Origin: Paramecium sonneborni
Lineage: Eukaryota; Ciliophora; Oligohymenophorea; Peniculida; Parameciidae
Direction: 5' to 3'
NCBI GenBank assembly: GCA_905182985.1
Contig: CAJJDN010000028.1
Coordinates: 455,754 to 519,753 of the forward strand
Length of the DNA: 64,000 nt
Shown: in pieces, positions 10,568 to 22,187 of the stretch
Numbering within the stretch: position 1 is the stretch's first letter
Layout: the number at the start of each line of letters is the position of its first letter
The notes under the pieces: generated by a model
Databases searched by the model: none
What the model was told of the DNA's origin: nothing
The model's input: only the letters and a program-made list of their open reading frames with translations
Position numbers and translations under genes: made by a program

Positions 10568-12640
10568 TCATTATTTTTTATGTTCTTCCAAAAAGTCTTA
10601 AATAGGTTATGGTGCTCTTTTTTTTTTCAATAAACCAGGATTTGCCTTTATAAGTTCTAATTCAGTAATAGAACATTATAGAATAGCATCAATGGACATT
10701 CCGTATACAGACATGAAAAGATCTCCAATCACATATGAGATGATAAAAAATAGTAAAGTTGGTACAATTGGAGAATGGAGTTTATCTTTATAGGTATCAG
10801 ATGTAGTAATAATCATGTAACATAGAAAAGTGGTTGAAAAAGCTATAAATAATTTACAAAGTGTGCAAAAGACGCTTCCAATTCCTGATGTAACAGCAAA
10901 TTGACCTGCATTATTCCAAGCCAAATAAAAGCCATTTTTAGCAGCAGTGAGAAAGTTATCTCCTGTTAAGGCAATTTATATAAATGCATTTTTATTTATA
11001 AAAGAAATAAATCTTTCAAAACAAGAAGCATAACATCTTAAACAGTCTATAAAACATTTAATAGGTTATTAAGGTTCTCCTTAAAATTATTTCATTTAAT
11101 AATTTATATACTCTAGCCAAAATCTGATGAATTGTACAATTGCCAATAATAGGGCACCAAAAACTAATGATCCAAAATGATAAATGATGGATCTTTTGAC
11201 AGATTCCAAAACATAGAAATGAATCAATTGTCCATCGCTGTGTTAATAAAACCTAAAAATTAATAGTAGTTATAAATATACCATAGACAGGCCGAGGATG
11301 CTAAAATAAATTATGAAATAGCTTAGAGTAAAGCATTAGTCCATAAACCATAGAAGAGATGATAAATCAAATAATATCGAATATTATCATCCCACTCTAC
11401 AGTTGCTAAAGGTGTATCACTGCTTCCTTTAACATCTCCCATAGAATATATATAGAAAAACGATATGATCCACAATCCCCAATAACCCATAACAAGAAGA
11501 GAGAATACTGGAGGAACCAACATAATTGAAGGTACTTCCATAACAAATAAAGCCGATGTCTTTATTACAGCTATAGCCATTCTTATCCTATTAAAGTAAC
11601 ATAGTAATCCAAATAATGATAATCCACCTATTATACACATTCCTATCATAGAACCTTTCAACCCATAATATGTCTATAAATCTTAATTATCAGTATCAGA
11701 AATGCCTTAAGCTGTATTTAAGGCTGCTTTTATCTTACTATTAATATTTATTTAATAATTACTAAGCATTAGCTTTGTCATTGAGATAAATAATGAATAA
11801 GACAATACAAACAAAATATAAAAAGATTGCTGTCCATGTTAATGTTCCTGCACAATATCTCATAACTAACATATAAAATAATCCTATTGCAAATGCTATT
11901 CCAACAGATGCAAAGATAATTTTATATGTCAATCTTATATCAGCTACCCATTATTCAAATCTTAATATGATTATATTAATTACACTTAAACGGAAGCTAT
12001 GTCATCCATATTTCCATATATCTTTTCAACATATTATTCCCCTGATGGTATACATAATCTATCTAAAATATTTGTTGAATTATAAATAAAAGTTGAGTAA
12101 TTAAACAATTTATCAACTGATGGCTCATTTGCATAATTCTCTTTATTTATTAAAAAATTTATATCGAAATCTCTTATATCGTTCACTCCATCATATGAAT
12201 ATCTTTCTGAACAGTTAGTTATAACATTATTCACCACACATTCTAAACTGAAATTCAAATTTATGTTTTACCGATTTGGTTATTTTGTTCCTTATTCCCA
12301 ATTTGGACATTAAGTAACACATACAGATCTATTTAGATACCCTACTAAAGGTGCTACTAAATAAATATATGGAGCATTAAAAACTCCTTCATCATGTCCA
12401 CAAGCTCTCCCATTTGGATCATAACTATCATTAATATATTCTATACGCATAACTTAATCTCTCTGGCTTCCCTTAATTAAATCCCATTGAAATTATTACA
12501 ACAAATGCGACTGTTGCTCCAACAAATAAAATAAAGCAGATTAAATCTGTACAAGAACGGTCTTCTATTGGACCATTAGCTAATTATTCATCTGGAGGAT
12601 TTCCATGTATTGGTTTATTTTCAACTTCTTTATGAGACAT
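10568..12640 (-). CDS. Choline transporter-like (CTL/SLC44) membrane protein
   Basis: About 680 aa, starting MSHKEVENKPIHGNPPDEQL. A first membrane segment (CFILFVGATVAFVVIISMGF) leads directly to the family signature RLSYAYDPNGRACG, completed by a 22-nt intron (GTATAGAATATATTAATGATAG). A Cys-rich luminal loop (SVCVTQCPNW) follows, then many hydrophobic segments. The C-terminal IDAILQCSITELEL corresponds to the cytoplasmic end of CTL proteins (A.DT...C...D.E.N). The family moves choline or ethanolamine across plasma or mitochondrial membranes. The minus-strand stop TGA is at 10568-10570. Several more small introns must exist in the middle; I did not place all of them. The 5' end faces the gene at 12952. 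Confidence 0.85.
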
Positions 12641-12951
12641 TAGTAGTAAATAATTAGATAGAATAAATAATTATAACTATATACTTAATCAATTTTATGT
12701 AACCCATCCTTTTAAGTATGTTTATATCCAAAATTTTAAATTTTTAGTTATATAATAAAAATCAACAATAGTCTCTTAAATTTTTTTGCTAATATATAAA
12801 TTATACTAGTTATTTTTTCCTTCTTCATTACTCAAAAATAGTATCATAAAGCATCAAAACTATCATATTTTGGTACAATTCCTTAAAAAATAAATAAATG
12901 TTATTCTGGAAAATACATATATATATAAATATTAAAATACATTTTATATAA
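12641..12951. other. Divergent intergenic region
   Basis: About 310 bases of A+T-rich sequence between the SLC44-like gene and the plus-strand gene at 12952, presumably holding both promoters. No specific site recognised. Confidence 0.5.
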
Positions 12952-14056
12952 ATGATTTCACATCCTCTACCTGAAAGAGTTTTACAAACACCTTTACATC
13001 AATTGCCTTATATTGTAAGTCAAATCAATAGTCAAATTCACAAAACATCGCATGATATGACTAAATATTTAGAAGAAAACATCCAAGTCTGCATGGAATA
13101 ACATAATAAAAAAATTTAACTTCGTAAATAAATCAATAATTCAAACGATTAATATAAAATTTTAGAAAATATTGGAGCTTCATTATAAATGGCAATCTCC
13201 AATTTAAAGAGAGAATCTATTGAATAGGATATCTAGCCTTAAGATAGTGAAGAAAAATTAATGAATGCAGTTAAAAACTAAAATTATGATGAAATGATTA
13301 AATTTTTTTAAACAATCAAAGATTAGGCTCTTTTAATTAAGTGCTCTAAAATCGCAGCAAATTTATTGGCTACCCCAACCAAAAATTATAAAAATAAAAT
13401 CAAATAATTTCTTGAGCTTATTGCAAATCATCAATTAATTCCATCTAATATAAAGGATGAAATTATTGAGGTTTGTATCAAAGTTTAAATATAAAAATGT
13501 TTTAAAATGTATTTTCAATAAAATGTATGGAATACTAATAAAAATTAAGCCACTTATTATTCAGACATCATTTAGCTTTATCAAAAAAGGTAATAATAGA
13601 TTATGACCTAGTTTTAATTCAACCTTCAAACTTTTATCAGTATTTAATCTACCAAACTACCATTAAGCACATATAGCCAATAATATTTTTTAGAAGTTTA
13701 ACTAAAATGTATTAAATCATCTAGTTACTCATGATAACCGAGAGAAATCAATTTCTGTCATTTTAAATTTTAAAGAAGTTTAATCAAATAATTTATTTTA
13801 TCACTTGACTAATATCTATTGTAAAAATCAATTAATTCCTATTTTGAAACGAGAATTATAAAAGAAAACTCTATTGCTTATTATCAGAAATATATAAGTA
13901 AAATAAGATTAAAATCTTTTGGCAATTCTTAATAAAAAAGACCCTTAATTACTATTAGAATGGTGCAAATAGAATAGATAAATTAATTACAATTTGAACT
14001 TATTTTAGGCCTTATTTGATACTGAAATGTAATTATCAATTGATATGTTAATGTGA
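12952..14056 (+). CDS. Hypothetical helical protein, 360 aa
   Basis: Starts MISHPLPERVLQTPLHQLPY, stop TGA 14054-14056. One intron at 13590-13611 (22 nt, GTAATAATAG...CCTAG) makes the total divide by three and opens a frame that otherwise hits TGA at 13732. The protein is predicted almost all helical: a coiled N-terminal third (YIVSQINSQIHKTSHDMTKY), a central part with NQNYDEMIKFFQTIKDQALL and SKIAANLLATP, and a C-terminal part with KRELQKKTLLLIIRNI and LLEWCKQNRQ. It recalls helical repeat domains of RNA-decay scaffolds such as EDC4, but the resemblance is too weak to assign. No membrane segment or signal. Confidence 0.65.
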
Positions 14057-14355
14057 TTTTAATTATGTGTAAATTTGTTTAAATATCAAAACTATTACTA
14101 ATATATATTATATTTATATATAAATTTCATTAAAAAATATATAATTTTATTCGAGTTAATTTTATGTTAATAAAAATTTGAATAAAAATAAATAATATGA
14201 TTCTAAACAAATGAGCATCCAATTTTGTTTATTTATAGTAGAAAATAAATAATATGTTTCAAATATGATATAATTTTTTTCACCTTAGCGATATTAACTA
14301 TAAATAACAGAGCAGCTATTATATATTAAGACAATTTTAAATATTCAATATTAAA
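14057..14355. other. Short AT-rich intergenic stretch
   Basis: About 300 bases between two plus-strand genes. Nothing recognised beyond AT-rich runs. Confidence 0.5.
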
Positions 14356-17300
14356 ATGGATTTGCAATCGAATTTTAGTAAAAGAATATCTGATAAAAAT
14401 GGATTTCAGTTATATGTAGAGAGAGCAAAGAATTTAATTTTTACTGTGGCCTCTTAATTATTATATGAGGATAAATAACCTTTAATGTGGAACTGTCTAG
14501 CTATTGTTATCTAATATTTTTAGCTGACTTATTTACTATTTAATTCTAAGATTTAGAATATATGGAAAAATCAACCTGTATCAGATGCTATCAACTATTT
14601 TCTTTCGTATTAAATTTATTAAGAAATTTTAGGTGTTTCCTTCTTTCTCCATATACTTTATAAAATTACTCATTGTTTATTATTTTACTCTATCTTTGTA
14701 TTGGAATTTTGACTTTATCAATAATGTTAACTTTTTTTTTAGGATTAAGGCTCAATAAAAAGAAATAAGAAAATAATAGGATTAAAAAAGCCTTAAAGAT
14801 ATTCATTAATTTATTCCTATCAATCCTTTATTTACCAATTCTTGATGTATTTATATCAATAATAGATTGTGATTTTGATAAAAATGGAATTTATGTACAT
14901 AATTAATTTTAAGAATAAAAATGTTGGATTGATACACACATTCTACATGGGATAGTAGCAATATTATTTACAATTATATTCTATTGCTATTGCTTTTTTT
15001 TTGCCTTTTTATATTATGAATCAAAATATGAACCAACAAACCCAAATTCAAAGATGAGTGGAAGACCATTAATTATGTTTTTTACATATGAACTATTTTA
15101 AACAATTATTCAAAAATTGTTTAATGGAAAAGACAACTAATTCTTCTAGATTTTTTGTCTTTTGGGAGGAAGTTTAATAATATTCTAGAAATTTCATACA
15201 GAATAACCTTACAATCATAAAATAATATAAAAATTTTGGTCAATTTCTGTTATTTTGAATGTATGGGGAACATTATTACTTTTTTGTTCTTTGTTTTTAG
15301 AGAAGGTTATTTTTAGTGGGATTATTTATGCATTCATTTCTGGATTACCATTACTTGTATTTACAATTTTTAAAATGGAAAAATTACATTTTGATTTACT
15401 ATTAATTAATCACTCAAAGGTAACAGATGTTCAAGAAATAATTAATCAAACTAATTATTTAATTAAATTGTTAAATTTCATTAAGAAAGATAGTGACACT
15501 TAAATAATAGTTGATGGATACTTAGAAATTCATAGAGTAACTTGTGTAAGGGAAGACTGTTATCTCAAAATTAAAAATTAACCAAATATTAGATTGACTA
15601 ATTCCTTATTAAGAGATTCAACTTTAACAGAAAGAGAAACAGATTTAATATTTGTATTAGGATAAATTTATTATAATTAAATTAAAAAATTCCCAGAATC
15701 AATTACTTTACGGATAAGATACTCATTCTTATTGTCTGATTATATGAGATAATTGTAATAAGCATTTAATGAACTCACTTAAACAGAATAGATGAGTCCT
15801 TCTTTTGATGAAGAATTTGTAATTTTAAGAAAGAAATTTATAATTTAACAATAATTAGATTCTTTTTAAAATGAAAACTTTGGTAAAGTTGATGTTGCTT
15901 CAGAAATAGCTTTTCAAAATAATTATAGATCATTACTTTAATATATTGAACAAACTACTTTATCTCAAATGGAATTTTGGTCAATATTATAAGAGGATTT
16001 TCCAGATCTTGCTAAAGTATATTAAATTGGTTAGAAAATAAACAAATTATTAAATTTGATTGATATATTATGGATTAAAATATAGAAAGCTACTTCCAAT
16101 ATATTTAAGGCAATGAGATTATATGGTTAATTCATAAACGATGTATTGTAGGATGAAGAATATGGATAACAGTTATTAAAAAAGTCAGATTTATACTAAT
16201 AATAAGTTTAATAAAGAAAGAAGCAAATCATTCAGTTTATAGCTGGCGATGATTTAGGATTTGAATAACAAGCTACTGTTATAGTATCCACATCTATTGA
16301 AAAGTTTGCTTTAGTAATAACACTCAATTAATCTTGTTGCCATCTTATTGGATATACTAAATAAGAAATCATCAACAGAAAAATAAATTTATTTATGCCA
16401 AATTTATTTCAGAAGTTTCATGATTAGTATATTGAGAGATTTCTTCTTACAAGCGACATAAAAAATATTAATAAAGATAGATTTATATTCCTGAAGGATA
16501 AATAAAATTATATATTGCCTTGTTATATTGTTTTAAGAATATTACATACTATAGATGAAAATGTAAATTTGGCAGCATAATTTATTACTGTCAAGGCTTT
16601 TAAACCCACTTGTTATTTAATAATCGATTAAGATTACATTATAGACTCTATATCAGCTACTACAATTTAATTATTAGGAATGGAAAATAAATTAGTAATA
16701 AATAAATAATTAAGATTTGATTTGTTATTTCCTGAATTCATTGAAAATATTTCTATTTATAAAACTAAGTTTGGAGGAAAAATAAAATATGTACAAGATA
16801 ATTTTGTAAAATAATTTTAATAGAATAATTAAAATATAATTTATAAGGAACAAGAGTTTAACTGCATCCTTAAAGAAATAGTAAATATTACTAAAAATGA
16901 AGTAATGGGATATTACATTAAATTAGAATTATGTGAATAAGTATATTAAAATTAAAGTTTTGATGAACTTTTATAACCATAAAAATAAGGTTAGTAGATT
17001 TTATAAAGTCTATAATTTAAATATATTGTAAATTAGAAATTATATTTGGGTGAATTCGTTGATGAGAATTTAACAAAGTTATCTTAAAGCATTTTATGGG
17101 ATCAAATTGAATAATCTTCATTAGGTTCATCCAATTAAATGAATAATGAAACTACTCATTAGGAATCATTAAGACGACGAACAATTAGATTATCAGATCA
17201 TGATAAACCTATAATAAATTATGCTGAAAATATTAGGGTTCTTCGTCTATTTTAAAATTAGATATAAGAAATAGATGATAAAGATAATATTATATCTGAT

Positions 17301-20300
17301 GATGATGAAAAAGAAAGTGTATTCTAGTCATAACAACATTTGAATCCAATAAATGATTAAGANGTATCCACATCTATTGAAAAGTTTGCTTTAGTAATAA
17401 CACTCAATTAATCTTGTTGCCATCTTATTGGATATACTAAATAAGAAATCATCAACAGAAAAATAAATTTATTTATGCCAAATTTATTTCAGAAGTTTCA
17501 TGATTAGTATATTGAGAGATTTCTTCTTACAAGCGACATAAAAAATATTAATAAAGATAGATTTATATTCCTGAAGGATAAATAAAATTATATATTGCCT
17601 TGTTATATTGTTTTAAGAATATTACATACTATAGATGAAAATGTAAATTTGGCAGCATAATTTATTACTGTCAAGGCTTTTAAACCCACTTGTTATTTAA
17701 TAATCGATTAAGATTACATTATAGACTCTATATCAGCTACTACAATTTAATTATTAGGAATGGAAAATAAATTAGTAATAAATAAATAATTAAGATTTGA
17801 TTTGTTATTTCCTGAATTCATTGAAAATATTTCTATTTATAAAACTAAGTTTGGAGGAAAAATAAAATATGTACAAGATAATTTTGTAAAATAATTTTAA
17901 TAGAATAATTAAAATATAATTTATAAGGAACAAGAGTTTAACTGCATCCTTAAAGAAATAGTAAATATTACTAAAAATGAAGTAATGGGATATTACATTA
18001 AATTAGAATTATGTGAATAAGTATATTAAAATTAAAGTTTTGATGAACTTTTATAACCATAAAAATAAGGTTAGTAGATTTTATAAAGTCTATAATTTAA
18101 ATATATTGTAAATTAGAAATTATATTTGGGTGAATTCGTTGATGAGAATTTAACAAAGTTATCTTAAAGCATTTTATGGGATCAAATTGAATAATCTTCA
18201 TTAGGTTCATCCAATTAAATGAATAATGAAACTACTCATTAGGAATCATTAAGACGACGAACAATTAGATTATCAGATCATGATAAACCTATAATAAATT
18301 ATGCTGAAAATATTAGGGTTCTTCGTCTATTTTAAAATTAGATATAAGAAATAGATGATAAAGATAATATTATATCTGATGATGATGAAAAAGAAAGTGT
18401 ATTCTAGTCATAACAACATTTGAATCCAATAAATGATTAAGAACAAATTGAAAATAACATTTTTCGTTCTAGAAAAAATTTAGAAAATATTATCACATCG
18501 ACTTCAACGCCTAGAGTTATAATAAAAGTTAAATGGATTAGTAACATTATTATAATAATAATACTTATACTATCATTTATAGATTACTTTATTGCCATTA
18601 ACTAAACTGATGAAATCTTTAATACAATATTATTGGTTAGAGATGGAAATTTCAGAAATAGTGAATTGGGTATTATTTTAAGTTCCATTTTTAATTTATA
18701 GTTATTAAATAGGAATGTATTTAATCTAACAGTAAATCAAGCTAAAATTTATGAATTAGAATAAAGAAAGATTATTAATGATTCCATTAACAATGTTAAT
18801 ATATTAAATCAAGATATCGTTTCAAAGGCAAATAATTTAGCACCTCAAAATTATTAATTTGAATTTATATTAAAGAATGTGAAAATTCAGCTTAATGATT
18901 AAGGTTAGATTGAATATTATGATTTAAACTAAGCTATTTAATAAATACTTAGTAAATCATTGGCTATTAGAGATAAGGAGTTAGATTTTATAAGTTATTT
19001 AGATTCGGATGTTAATTTTGTAGTAAGTAATTGGTTAAATAATTTATAATATTCATTAAAGGAATCCTTAAATAATTTAATTGAAAATTTAATAAAAAAA
19101 ACAATGGAAAAAATTAGTATTTTTGTAGTTTTATTGATTGTTTCTATTTCCACAATTAGCATTGGACTTTTTCTATTAATAATTGCACTTTTATCTGTCT
19201 CTCGTTCCTAAAGTGATATAGTAAGTTTATTCTTGGATATTCCTGATAAAACGATAAGATATTTATATCATAAAAGTGAAAATTTCCTTACAAATCTTCA
19301 AATAGGAGAGGATGATGATTTAATATCTGAGAATGATGAAACAATAGATAAAGAAGAAAATGCTTAATTATAAAAGACTTTGAAATCTAAAAGAACCAAA
19401 AAAAAGTACAAAAATGCAAATAAAGAATACAATTACTTTATCTATATAATAACTTTCATTTTAATAATAATATAAGGTTATTTTATTCTCACATATTTCT
19501 TAAGTGGAGATACAATTAAATATATTCATTATCTTAGTGGAGAATATAATTTAACAGCTAGAACTGAACAATTTTATAGATTTTCAGAGATTTGTTAGAG
19601 ATCTTTATTTTATAATCGTAATATGAGAATACTTGAAAAAGAGTCTTATGATGCTATTGTAGATAATTAGGATGAATTATACATTCATAATTCATATATG
19701 TAATAACTTCATTCATAAAATATTGATTTATTATAATAGAATTATGTGGATGCATTTAATGAATTATATATTGATGATCCTTGTCCAATAGTTATTGAAT
19801 AAGTAAAGTCAATTGATGCAGAATCTTGTTCTTTATTAATGGATAGTGGTTTTTCATAAGGTTTAAATGTTGGTGTTCCTAGATTCTTTGAAAATTTAAG
19901 ATATTTAAGAACTATTTATGATTAACTCTATAATAATCCGAAAGCTAATTTTACATTTCTGGCTAGAGGTTATGGAATATTTAGAAATATTACAGAAGAT
20001 AATGATAATAGTACAAATTTCATTTTAAATCTTAATAATTTCTAGCATGCCAAAGAAAACCGAGAGATATAACATCATTATTTTAAAAGTAATTAAATAT
20101 TTAATATTAAGGTATTTTTAGATATCTAACAAATTAATTTATTTAAGGACTGAATAATTAATTGGATAATTTAAAATTATAGAGATTAGCAATTTTTATA
20201 TTTTTTTAAGTTTTACTTTTTGTGATTTATTTTTTATTATGGCTACCTTTAGCTTTAAAAATAACAAAAGATATATGGAGTACTAGAGCAATGATATTGA

Positions 20301-20386
20301 TGATCCCTTTAAAAATAATATTAAGGATTAGATCTATAAAAGATTATATAAGAAATTAAATATAAGAAGGTGATTAGGATCCTTGA
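14356..20386 (+). CDS. Very large TmcB-like multi-pass membrane protein with PAS domain
   Basis: As assembled, 1,993 codons, starting MDLQSNFSKRISDKNGF. Introns at 14607-14632 (26 nt) and 20089-20111 (23 nt) restore one frame divisible by three. Order: N-terminal block of membrane helices (e.g. YSLFIILLYLCIGILTLSIM), a cytoplasmic region with the Cys pattern HRVTCVREDCYLK, a PAS domain (FALVITLNQSCCHLIGYTKQ, then MPNLFQKFHDQYIERF), then an extracellular-type segment between helices and a last helix pair ending WSTRAMILMIPLKIILRI. This layout matches the TmcB (tiny macrocysts B) family common in ciliates; function is thought sensory. The middle is inflated by an exact 1,080-base direct repeat with an N at 17363. 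Collapsing it leaves about 1,633 aa, still in frame. Confidence 0.8.
16284..17362 (+). repeat. Exact direct repeat, copy 1 (1,079 bp)
   Basis: Identical to 17364-18442 along all compared lines and separated from it only by one N. It covers the PAS region and following Gln-rich segment of the TmcB-like gene. Interpretation: the same genomic segment present at two contig ends that overlap but were joined with a placeholder base rather than merged. Confidence 0.95.
17363..17363. other. Ambiguous base N at the repeat junction
   Basis: The only N in the window. It separates the two identical 1,079-bp copies and falls within a codon (GAN) of the TmcB-like gene. It most likely marks a scaffold join. 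Confidence 0.98.
17364..18442 (+). repeat. Exact direct repeat, copy 2 (1,079 bp)
   Basis: Second copy of 16284-17362. The period of 1,080 is a multiple of three, so the host frame stays open across the junction, which hides the fault from any frame-based check. Confidence 0.95.
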
Positions 20387-20441
20387 AAGTTTATTATATT
20401 ATTTATATAATGGAATTTTTGAATATTATGAATATTTAAAA

Positions 20442-21199
20442 TCATTAATCATTAAGGATTGATAGATTTTTTACTTATTATTATTTAAGCAACATTTCCA
20501 ACTAATTAATTTAATCAAATGTCTTAGCATTTTCAAGTAATTTCTTAATATGATCTTTATCTATTGTGGCATCTTTTAAGTTAACCAAATTCATATAATC
20601 TGTCAATTCATCTGGCTTAAACGATTCTATTGCTTTTTCACGTTCCTAAAACATAAATAAAGAGGATTAACTGCCAAAGTCACTTTATTGAAATCTAAAA
20701 CTTTAAGATTTGGTAAAATGGCTATAACTTTATAGCGATAATCAGGTTGTTGAGTGATCAGATTACCATGCAAAATCAAGCGCTTTAACTTTTTGCAATT
20801 TCTTAATTAATACATTTCATTAATGTCTGTAAGTCTATTGTTCATCAGAATTAAGTTTTCAATGTTGGGTAATGAGTCTGAAATATCAGTCAATTTTGTG
20901 ATTCTATTATTGGATAGGTTTAAAGTTTTTAATCTGAAGATACAATATTATTGTTTACCTTTTTAATAATGTAAGATTTCCTAATTTTTTGATATCATTA
21001 TCACCTAAATCAATATGATCAAAAAAGTCCTTGAATAATAAATACAGATACCAAAGTAGCTCCTAGATTTTCAATGGCTGTGATTTTTTTGGCTATGAAT
21101 GTTATTAGATATGAGAATACCTCTTAAATCTAGTTATCGTTCATTTAATGGATTAATGAAATGGTGAGACCCTTGAATTAATTCAGAATTAATTTTCAT
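20442..21199 (-). CDS. SNRPA1: U2 snRNP protein A' (U2A'/Lea1), leucine-rich repeat protein
   Basis: A 218-aa protein that binds U2B'' and U2 snRNA stem-loop IV in the spliceosome. Starts MKINSELIQGSHHFINPLNE, then RQLDLRG, ITAIENLGATL, FFDHIDLGDNDIKKLGNL, LKTLNLSNNRI, IENLILMNNRL, LKRLILHGNLI and the family-specific YRYKVIAILPNLKVLDFNKV. Four introns at 21093-21120 (28 nt), 21030-21051 (22), 20934-20958 (25) and 20646-20671 (26) give a length that divides exactly by three. Length and LRR order match the family, with a short C-terminal tail. It is convergent with the TmcB-like gene (55 bases between stops). A good calibrator of intron rules in this genome. Confidence 0.95.
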
Positions 21200-22187
21200 T
21201 AATTATATAAATTAATATTTAATCAACTTTGAATATCTAAAAAAAAATGCAAAAATTTGATTAATTACTTTTAACATCTAAATATTGAGAAGATCAACAT
21301 TTACAATCTAAACTGAATAAAAGCAATCCATTCATGATGAAAATATTTTATTTATTTTAATCTATTCAGGTATTTTATTCCAAGTTTTCTATTGAAATAA
21401 AAGATACTATTTACCCATAAAATAAGGATTATGTATTAATGAATATCAACAAACAATCGTTCTAATTTTTTATAGCTTACTTTTATTTGCAATTTAAATA
21501 AATAGAAAAATTCTTTTTCTATCATCATTTAAAACATTAATGTAGTGTATTTGTTATTTATAAAGCCCTTTTGAAAATTCAATAATTAAATTCTAAATTA
21601 TTATGCTCATGGAATGTTTATCGGTGCTAATAAAAATACCTACTGAAAATAAGATAGACTTATTTTATTATATCCTTTAAATTGTAAAAATAATCTATGC
21701 ATTCATTTTAGACATATAATTAATTAAACTGGATTTTATTTTCTATATCTGAGAGAAATCTTCATCAAGTTCTTATTACTATTTCAACTTAATCAATTAG
21801 TCAACTTTAATATCTTTGAATAATTTTTTATTTTACTATCATCTCAATTTCTTTGACTATTCATTAAATGAATATGTATTAAGTTCTTTGTTGTATTTTG
21901 TATAGATTTAGTAAACCTATCTTTTTCAATAGTTTTTTTTAAATCATCTTTTCTTTACTATGTTTTTAAAGAACCTTAGAATTATAATTAGAATGTAATT
22001 AGAATATAATCTTAGAAACAATTATGGGAAAAGTAATATCCATATTCTATAATAAATATTTAATTATAACTTACTAAATAGTATATTGGAAAAAATCCAC
22101 ATTATGCGCACTATTTAGTCTATTTATGTTTTACATAATTTTTAATTAAATAAAATTAATAAAATCATTTCATGTTTTTTAAGTAAA
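21200..22187. other. Gene-poor AT-rich interval
   Basis: About 990 bases upstream of both the U2A' gene (minus) and the SAPS-type gene (plus). Apart from the weak frame at 21337-21819 I see no conserved feature. Confidence 0.45.
21337..21819 (+). CDS. Doubtful open frame, 160 aa
   Basis: ATG at 21337 to TGA 21817-21819, intronless, beginning MKIFYLFQSIQVFYSKFSIE. It is rich in aromatic and Ile/Leu residues with no domain. A frame of this length can arise by chance where only TGA stops translation, so it is listed with low confidence. Confidence 0.2.

Noticed and set aside
13729..13740. In-frame TGA in the gene at 12952, as if a readthrough or selenocysteine codon
   Set aside because: A 22-nt intron at 13590-13611 shifts into a frame with no TGA until 14054, with normal protein sequence.
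16284..18442. Tandem PAS-domain duplication as an evolutionary event
   Set aside because: Complete identity over 1,079 bp and an N exactly at the junction fit an assembly overlap much better.
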